A DNA stretch of 64,000 bases from Petrosia ficiformis (lineage: Eukaryota; Porifera; Demospongiae; Haplosclerida; Petrosiidae). The notes below the pieces were generated by a model. It did no database searches. It had not been told where the DNA came from and worked only from the letters and a program-made list of their open reading frames with translations. This document shows positions 38,201-47,200 of the stretch, one piece after another; positions within the stretch are counted from its first letter, which is position 1, and the number at the start of each line of letters is the position of its first letter. Made by a program: the position numbers and the translations under genes. The stretch spans positions 16,231,115 to 16,295,114 of the forward strand of contig OX345636.1 of assembly GCA_947044365.1 (NCBI GenBank), given 5' to 3'.

Positions 38201-41200
38201 AGAAAGGACCAGTTGTCTTACTGACTTGAAACAATGTGCTAATGTACAGTGAGGAGACCTATCATGACACGTCACATAGACTTGAGGTCATGCGGGATCT
38301 TGAACATGTACGTAGAAGTAGTGAGTCATCTGAAGCTAGAGAGGTTCATCTACAGGCAATCAGATCACACCATCAATCTACAAGAGCCTGTACTACTCCT
38401 GTTTTTACACCACCAGTAAGTGGTGAGGAGCAAAGTCAACTTCATCAATTACATGTATCTAAAGATTTGGAGAAATTCAGGTCTGATATTGTTGTAAGCC
38501 TTAGTAATTCCTACTTCTCGTGTCATCGCCTCACCTACCCACAAGGAGGATCGTACGTGACCTGATAGCGCCATTGTATTCACATGCAACAACTATACCA
38601 CTTCCTGATGTCCCTGAAAGTGAGTGTGTTTGGTTGTGTACATGTTGTCAGTCCATACTGGGTAAAGGGAAAGTACCACCTTATACATGTATTATCAACA
38701 TAAAAGTTGTAAAAGTCCCTCCTGTATTATCTGTATTAAATACAATGGAGCAGAGGTCGATATACTTCCATTAGGTCAAAGAACATTGGCTGGCCAAAGT
38801 ATAAATTACCCTGTTGATGTGTCTCAGGTGTGTAATGCTATACCAAGACAAATGGATGAATCAGGTCTACAGTCATCATCATCAACTTCTGCTTCTACCT
38901 CAACTGCTGAAGGGGGGAAAGGTTCACCATCCTCTGTACCATCATCATCTTCTGTTACCACTCATTCCTGCAAAGGGTATGTGGTTAGAAAGCCTAAAAT
39001 AATGAGAGCTTTACATTGGTTAAAAACTTCAAATATATTGTATGCTGATATTCACATGGAAGATGGTAATATTACATGTGAGGATAATGATAATAGTAAT
39101 GATAATAATGATGAAGATGATGATAATGCTACAACCAATGAAGAAGATGAACAACAACAACAACAACGTACAGTTAATGGTTCTCCCCAATTAGAAAGTG
39201 CAGTAGTTAGGACGGACTTTAATATGCCTAACACGGAAGCTGTTGACATTCGTAATGGAGATTTCAATTATCCAGTTTATAGACTACCACGTGTTGAAGG
39301 CCAGCCTATTAGTTTGTTTACTGATGCTAAAGCAGAGGAAATGGCATTTCCCTGTTTGTTTCCAAATGGTGTCAATGGTTTCCTAACGGCCTGTGATCCA
39401 GCAATAAGTATTACGGACTATATTCAAATCCGTTTACTTAATGCTGATAATAGATGGGCTAGTCACATTCCCTATTTATTGTGGTCATGTAATCTCCTTG
39501 AGCAACACAGACTGCGTGATGCAGTTTGCATTGCTATGAGAATTTGATCCTCCTTGAGGTGTAGGCGACCTAGAAACCATTTAGATCAAGCACAACTACA
39601 AGAGCACGACCAACAGCATTTGACAGCTGGTGATCTATTGAGTGATACATCCTCAGAGAACCCTGAACTGTCTGAGAATTGTTTTGGTTTCATGCGTAAT
39701 ATTCGCAGCTCAGCTGCATATTGGCAGAGGGCAAAGCTTGATCTATTTGCGATGTTTCGTACACTTGGATCTCACACTCAGTGCTGATGATATGAACTGG
39801 ACTGATCTGCTCTACATCCTAGCAAACCGGGATGGAATGGATCTCACTGAGCAACAGGCAAAACACTTGCCAACAACACAGCAGAAATGTCTCTTGTGTA
39901 GCTACCCTGTGATTGTTGCTCAACACTTTTCTCACCAATTTAATTCGTTTATGAAATTTATTCTAAATGGAGATGGTAACCCACTGGTGAAAAAAATGGA
40001 CTACTTTTGGAGGGTTGAGTTTCAGCAGAGAGGCTCTCCACATCCACTCTCTGTGGTGGGTGAAAGATGCTCCTAACCAACGTACTGTTGAAGGTAAGAG
40101 AGCTACACCAGTGTTCATTGGTAAATACATAACGTGTAGGGTACCAGTGATTGGTGAGGATGATGAATTAAGATCTCTAGTGATGAGAGTACAGAGACAC
40201 ACTCATACCCAAACATGCCGAAAACAAAGTCGATTCAGATGTAAATTTGATTTCCCAAAGAGAGCGAGTGCAACTACTCACTTGAAACATAACAGGGATA
40301 TCGGCAATAAAGCTAGATTCTACGTTCTGAAAAGAGAACAGGGGGATGAATACATCAATCCTTGCAGCCCTCCCATTCTCAGAGTCTGGGGTGCCAACAT
40401 GGACTTGCAAATGGTTGGTTCTGTCTACGGTGCTGCTCAGTACGTCTGCCATTATGTGTGCAAAGACGAACCTAAGGAATTCAGGAATTTCTTGTAATCT
40501 AGAAAAGCTTCCCAGAAATTGTACTCAGAAATCTTGTTTGTTGAAGATACATGTAGGTAACATCTTGATTAGCCATCGTATTCTGAGTGCCCAGGAAGCT
40601 GTTTACCAAACGACAGGTCTTCATTTACAATAATAAACAAATAACTCCATTGGTGGGTAACAATGTTTCATATCTTACTGCAATAAAATATAAACTTTAT
40701 TTTCATTGGTCAATTCAATATTGATCATCAAAAATGATCCTACCTGCCAGTATAAAAAAGCATAATTTCTGGACTTCAAGGTATAGAATTTCTCAATTAG
40801 AAGACCTTGAACTTATGGAACTGCAGGAGCTAGCAGAACTGCCACCACTCCGGCACCTCCAGCTCCAACTCTACCTCGCTCTCCTCTACCTCCTATACAA
40901 GCTCCTCCTGTTCAAGCACCTCCAGCTACAACTCTACCTCCTATACAAGCTCCTCCTCCAGTTCAAGCACCTCCAGCTCCAACTCTACCTCCTATACAAG
41001 CTACTCCTCCAGTATGAGCACCTCCAGCTCCAACTCTACCTCACTCTCCTCTACCTCCTATACAAGCTCCTCCTCCAATTCGAGCACCTCCAGCTCCAAC
41101 TCTACCTCCACCTTCCTCTACCTCTTATACAAGCTCCTCCTCCAATTCGAGCTCCTCCTCCTCCTCCAGTTTGAGCGCCTCCTCCGAAAAAAGGCAGGAA

Positions 41201-44200
41201 AAGGAAGGGGAAAGAAAAGAGTCAGCAACAATCAAAGATGATAACATTTAGTTAATAAGTCATTTTATATAATAATAATAAATTATACTGTTTACATACA
41301 GATTCAAGTCAACTCTCAGGGGGAAATTACAATTTAAAAAAAACATATTAACCAGTTATATATATATATACACAATATTATTAAACATTTTAACCAGTTA
41401 TATACACATAATATTATTATTATTATTATTAAAAGTTTAAGTTAAAAAAAGTGATATTTACTAGAGAATACCAGCAGAAAATCTGTTAGCTAACACTTCC
41501 ACTTGCTTTCTTCTATATATGTGCTGTTTGAGTTAGCACTCTATTGTCTTACATGCTACAGAGTTCCTTCTCTTTATCAGCGCTTTGCAGTAGTACTCTT
41601 CCTAATCTTTGCTGTTGCCATCCTTTGTGTTCTGTGCCTTCTCTGTACTTCTGCTTGCAAAGTAGTACTGGTCTTAATTTTTGCTGTTACCATCCTTTGT
41701 GCTCTATGCCTTCTCTGTATTTCTGTTTTAGCAATAGTACTCATCCTTGCTACCTACATCTTCTCTCATGGTCTATTTTATGTGCACGCTCAGTAACATG
41801 CATGACCTTTGAACCATGAAAATTTAATTTAACAAAAAAATTGGTAAAGCAATTATAGGGATGTTTTTTTCTCTATATACACTTGTTGTAATCCTTGTTA
41901 TCAATTCCCGTTATAAATTAGATGACATCTTTCTGACATTTTATATCAACACTTTAAAACACTTCTTCATGTTCTGTGTAAAAGTAACAAATGAATGTTC
42001 AATTTCCACTTTTAATATTCTGATTATGACCAGGGTTCTCCCCAGAAATATATTTAAAGAGGGTGGTTCATTTAATACTATGATGTACAAAATATGTACA
42101 TTTCAAAGCACCCTTTCTTTGCAAATATAAAGTAGTATTAAAGGAAGCTCAAGGCCAACAATATTACACACTGCACTAGCCATGCTCTGAAGCATAACAA
42201 CCTGCTGTATAGCAGAAGTAGCATGTTGAACTACACAGAGTGCTAAATCCTTGCTCCTAGCAGAACATATCTTCATCTTCAAGATTTAACCAACAAGAAA
42301 ACTCTCCCATCCAGTTAGATTCAAATCCAGAAACATGGTGAGTTTGTGGAGTAGTGCTAGAAGTTACACTAACCTGACTACCTGACTCCATCCACTGGTA
42401 CTGCATTGTGTTGTAGATGAGCAAGAGTCACTTACAACAGGAAAGAAAGAAGAATGCTGCAAGTCTTCCCTCGTTTTGGTTGTGTTTTCACTTTTATAAT
42501 TAACCACACCCACATTTAGTACTTATTCAAAATTTATTATTCTGGTGAATTAAAAGAGGGCGGAACACCTTGTCTTGCTAATTGTGACCATAATTATGCT
42601 TCCTTACAATTATAATTACACATGTTATGTACTATTATCTTTTGCCATGTGATGATTCATAGGGTACGATTTAGGCCTGAAACTCATACTTTACATGAGA
42701 ATTAGGTCAATGAAAATTTTTAATTGTTCCTTCTGATGGCAAACACATACACATATGCATGCATGTACATGATTATTAGTGATTCGATTTAAATTTAATT
42801 ATGTTTGTGTAACAATTTTAATTGTTTTGAGCCTAGAGAAAGTCATTTTTAAATGTTGATCAAAATCAGCTTACCCTATATACACTTGTAGTACAGTACA
42901 TACTTTCATAATAGGACTTCATGTGATTATTGCATATGAGTATGTATCCTTATTACATTTTGCTAATCTGACTGCTTGAAATGCACTACCTGACAGTCAC
43001 ATGTCTCAATAGTTATAAGATGAACACTTCTAAATTAGTTCTAATTGTGTTTGATCAGATGAAGCCAATAATTATAATAATTGTCTTAATTATTAATGCA
43101 CTCACTTTGCTTGTGCATTGTATTGTCTTGAATTTTATTGGCTTCACTTTCATGCAACGTCACAAACACTTAATGCACTGCAAAGAGTGCATAGCTGAGA
43201 TAATATGTAGTAAAGATAAATTCACTCGGGCCATTCATTCAAATTCTAACCTTTTTGTGTGTATTCTCACCTCCTAACAGGTAGCTTCAACAGCTAATTT
43301 ATTTTTATATTCAATAACATTGTAGTAATGTTTTGTTTGCAATAGGCAATATATTACCAATGCAACATACTTAATTGCAGTCTGACAATATAATTGAATA
43401 ATTTCCAAATCCTGCATTATATGTCACCTAATTTTCAAAAAGGAACACTTTCCCACTAGATAAGCTAATTGTTCATCATTCTTTTGTTTTATACTGGAAG
43501 CCAATGAAATTCAGTGTTTCAGAAGCTGAATAGTAGCTCTTCCTTGATACCAAATTTCGTTGACTTCCTGATAAAAATAGCAGAATGGAAAGCTATTGAA
43601 TGTTAGTGTCCCTTTTTAAAAGTTATGTCAAATAATTATAAAAATATCATTTAATTTGATATAATTATTTTCTTATAGAGGGATGATAATGATAATCCTA
43701 TTGATGAACTGGACCCAATAGCTAAACTAGTGCTCAAAGATATTGGATCAAATGCTACCACTGGTACATGCACCTAATAAGTTATCTATCACATATCCTG
43801 TTCTGTCATTACATCTACATAAGTTATCATCTAATCAATGTTTTCAGTAAAAAATTTCATAAAGCATTGGTACACTCTTTGTTCTGCTATAACACAGCTT
43901 TCTAGCATTACAGTAAAATTCTCATTTGCCATGGAAGAGGAAAAAGGTTGCCACAAAGTTAACTTGATCTCTGCTAGCTAATAATTACATGTATACTTAA
44001 TTATAATAATTATGCATGCAGTTTTACTTACTAGTATATTCAATGCTATTTTATGTTCTTTACAGTTTCTGAGGCTCAAGGTGATCCTTTAGTGTCTGAA
44101 TACATTAAGAAAAATATGGAACTAGTGAATGAACAGGCTCCTAATAGAGCATTCAGAGTCCAAGTAAGTTAAGGGTTCTCAATAGTGCTGAAACAAATAC

Positions 44201-47200
44201 TGCCTTTTGGTATTCGAATACAAGCTTTCCTAAGGAATGAATATTTGAATATCTGCTTGCATTCTCATCATAATTATAAATTTTTAATTGTTCTTGCCAA
44301 GTATTAAGTATTAGCTCACCACATTTTGCTGTAAGCAGTTTACAATAAATGTTTATAACAGCAACCACTGTATTTTTATTGTTTGTTCTCTGATTTACAA
44401 TGTACAAGCCTATAAAACCAGCAACACAAAGCAAGAAACATCTCATCCGCCAAATAATTCCAATGAATACCTAAATAACGAACGAATATTTCAGTCCTCG
44501 TTTCAGCAAATAATTCTCAAATAATTATTTTTAAGACGTAGGTGATTGTAGCGATTAATGAAGTGTAGTATCATTTGCTTTATTTAGCTCTCAACTGGCA
44601 TCATCATTTTTGTAGTATAGTATTGAGTCAAAAGCTGTATTGCGCTAATACCTTCAAATTCCATTTTTCTCACTCCTATACAATCATGTACCATGCGAAT
44701 GTATGTATATACCATATACATGGAATTATTGATGGTGTTTTTTTTTTGTAATTGGCGGTTTTGGGTTTGAACTGTAAAATTAGAATTCACCAATAAATAT
44801 TAGTTCAAGAATGTGCATATGCATTCTAAACGTTTTCCCTACTGAGAATTACAGAACAATCAGCTGATATCTTCCTTGGAATGTGAAGTAGTAGTTTGCA
44901 GTTCCCACCTTCCACCTCTAAGTACTTCCAGTAATAAAAAAATGGAACAGCTGTCTATTGTTAAGACATAAAATGCACGTGCTCAGTCACGCCCACATAG
45001 TGAAATTTAATTGTAAATTGTCGTTACGGAACGATAAATGTATGTTTTTATAACGAAAACCATCAAGTATTCAGCAAGAAAACTGAAGCTACACATTTGG
45101 AAGACTCCACTTGTGGAATTGTCTACATATATACTCAGCGGTCTTTATGCCAACTTCAAAGCAAGCTTCAAGCCTTTCCTAACATCTATGAAGGTAGGAG
45201 AATCTGATGCAACTCAGCTCTTCTTAGCAGTCACGCCCATCTTTGTCAAGACAATTGTTTTGCTATTTCCACATGAAAAAAAGAACTGTAACTGCACACA
45301 AAGTTAGACAGAGCCTTAAGCTTCTGGAATATCAACTTTGTTTAGTTCTGAATTCCACTGAGAGAATCTAACAGTAACACCTTGGCTGTTTAGCTCGTTA
45401 ACCATGCCCACATTCCACCAATAATTAATAACAAATGTTAATTAAACGTTTAAATGCCGTTTTATTGCAATGAATAAAAGTAAAAGTACAAAATGGCCTG
45501 TTACCATCTGCAGTCGTAGTACAAAGACAAAAGTTGAATTTTTTTTTTGTCTACTGTACATGTGTCTTGGTACATATTTTTTAGTCATAGCATTTGTGCA
45601 CTTCTGTGTTCTCTTTACTCACTTTACTGAGAAACTTACAAGTGTGAAGTAGTAGTATTGATATCATTATTATCACTGCCATGGTATTTCTGTTTTTAAC
45701 CCTTACAGGACTGAGCATGTTTTTCAAATTTCTTCCCATTTCCAACACTGGCGACTCTATTGCATATATTTTGGCCGCTGTTCACTTACTCTTCCCCAAA
45801 CTTGGCTCCTTTACTGATATGGAGTACTACTTCTACCACCTTGCTTACCAGGACTCGAAAGTCCCCAAGTGCTTAGTAGGATTAAATCAGTGCTCTCCCT
45901 CTTTTGACTGGAACTGTGGCAAACAAAATGACCCCACTGCATGTTGGTACCAGCTACACCCACGATTTCAGGTTTTACAGCAAGGGAAATGCCTCTGTTA
46001 CCCACCAGAGCACGTGGGTGGGGTCACTGAAACCACAATTTGCATGGGCGGCGAGAGGGCTGTGCCCCCTTCAAATACCAGTTGACGGGGCACCCCCCTT
46101 TAAAATTCCCCCCGTAGTCGTTATTTAGGCCAAAGGGCGGCCAAAAAACCATCAACTTTTTAAGCCATTTTCATGGGCTTGTGCATGACGCCAATTACAA
46201 GCATTTGGAGAGCTTCGTAAGGCTAGGAACACACTCCGAACCACGTAGGGGTGAAATGTCACATATGTGACATAGTCTTCTAAGGGTTAATAAAATTACA
46301 TGGTACAATTATAAATACTCCCATGTCACAATAATATTGCCCGCAACCTTACTACCTACTTACAAATTTTAATTTGCCAATTATACAAGTTGTTTAATGA
46401 TTCACGTATCTTTTCCTCTTTTAATTGGGACTTGAAATATCGCTTAACCATATCTAGTGTTAGATCTAGAGATTTAATAGTGGGCTTCTCTTTGTAAATT
46501 AATGAAATAGTAACATAACATAACATAATCAACTCTCCTACTTTTTACTTGTCTGGGTTGTGGCTCTGATTCATCTGATTCAGTTTCATCACCTGTGTTG
46601 TTAGTCTCCTCTGTGTGGAGCAGCCAACTGTCCAAACTTGCCATAATCACGTGTGTATAATAATACCATAATAGTTCGTTTCTAATTTAGCGTTTTTGCA
46701 TTTTTCATTGCATAGACGCTTTAATGTGCAAAGTAGGCGTCAATATTGAAAAGTAGGCGGTAAAACAACGCCTAAACGCCTTCTAGATCTAATACTGACC
46801 ATATCAGTATGATGAGGGATAGTAACCTAATAAATTGCACCATCTAAATAGCTGTACAATTCTAAATTTCTAACTCTCTAATGAACGGTGCAGTATCAGC
46901 AAAAAAAGCGAAAATACTTGACTAACAACAGTTACATAAATGGATCTGATTGGTTGGTTCTATTGTGTTTTGACAGTAGGGAACTCTGACACATTATATA
47001 CCTTGAATTCCATGATCTTGGTCAGAATAGGGAAGTATAGTATAAATATATTTGTCACAACAGGGAATAAACACTTACTTCATGCACTTTTATTATCAAA
47101 GATGTTTGAGGCAATTTTTTACCAAACTTCAGTATCCAAAAAAATTACTGTGTTTTCTAGGTCAATTGTTTGGCTGCCAATGCATATGAATTTTTAAAAA

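Larger units (their letters stand above)
37005..41885 (-). mobile_element. 4.9-kb composite with MITE family A ends around a Helitron-like gene
   Basis: 37005-37128 is the family A right end in inverse orientation (GGGCCATCCCTATGATTGCT, TTTCCCACGGGTTCGA, AGTTAAGGAAGT). 41845-41885 matches the inverted left end (AAAGCAATTATAGGGATG followed by TTTTCTCTATATA). The DNA between holds the 94-bp repeats and the broken Rep gene instead of the MITE's usual centre. Either a Helitron-like element landed in a MITE, or the MITEs are deletion products of this larger unit. Confidence 0.5.

Noticed and set aside
38814..39002. Short His/Leu-rich ORF over the acidic and Ser-rich linker
   Set aside because: Shadow of the 38687-39547 frame, which has the Helitron N-domain words.
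40734..41241. Leu/Tyr-rich ORFs
   Set aside because: Frames of a CT-rich minisatellite; at most a Pro-rich tail of the broken Rep gene in another frame.
41503..41819. Hydrophobic ORF resembling a membrane protein
   Set aside because: Produced by two ~85-bp degenerate repeats; no splice sites or conserved motif.
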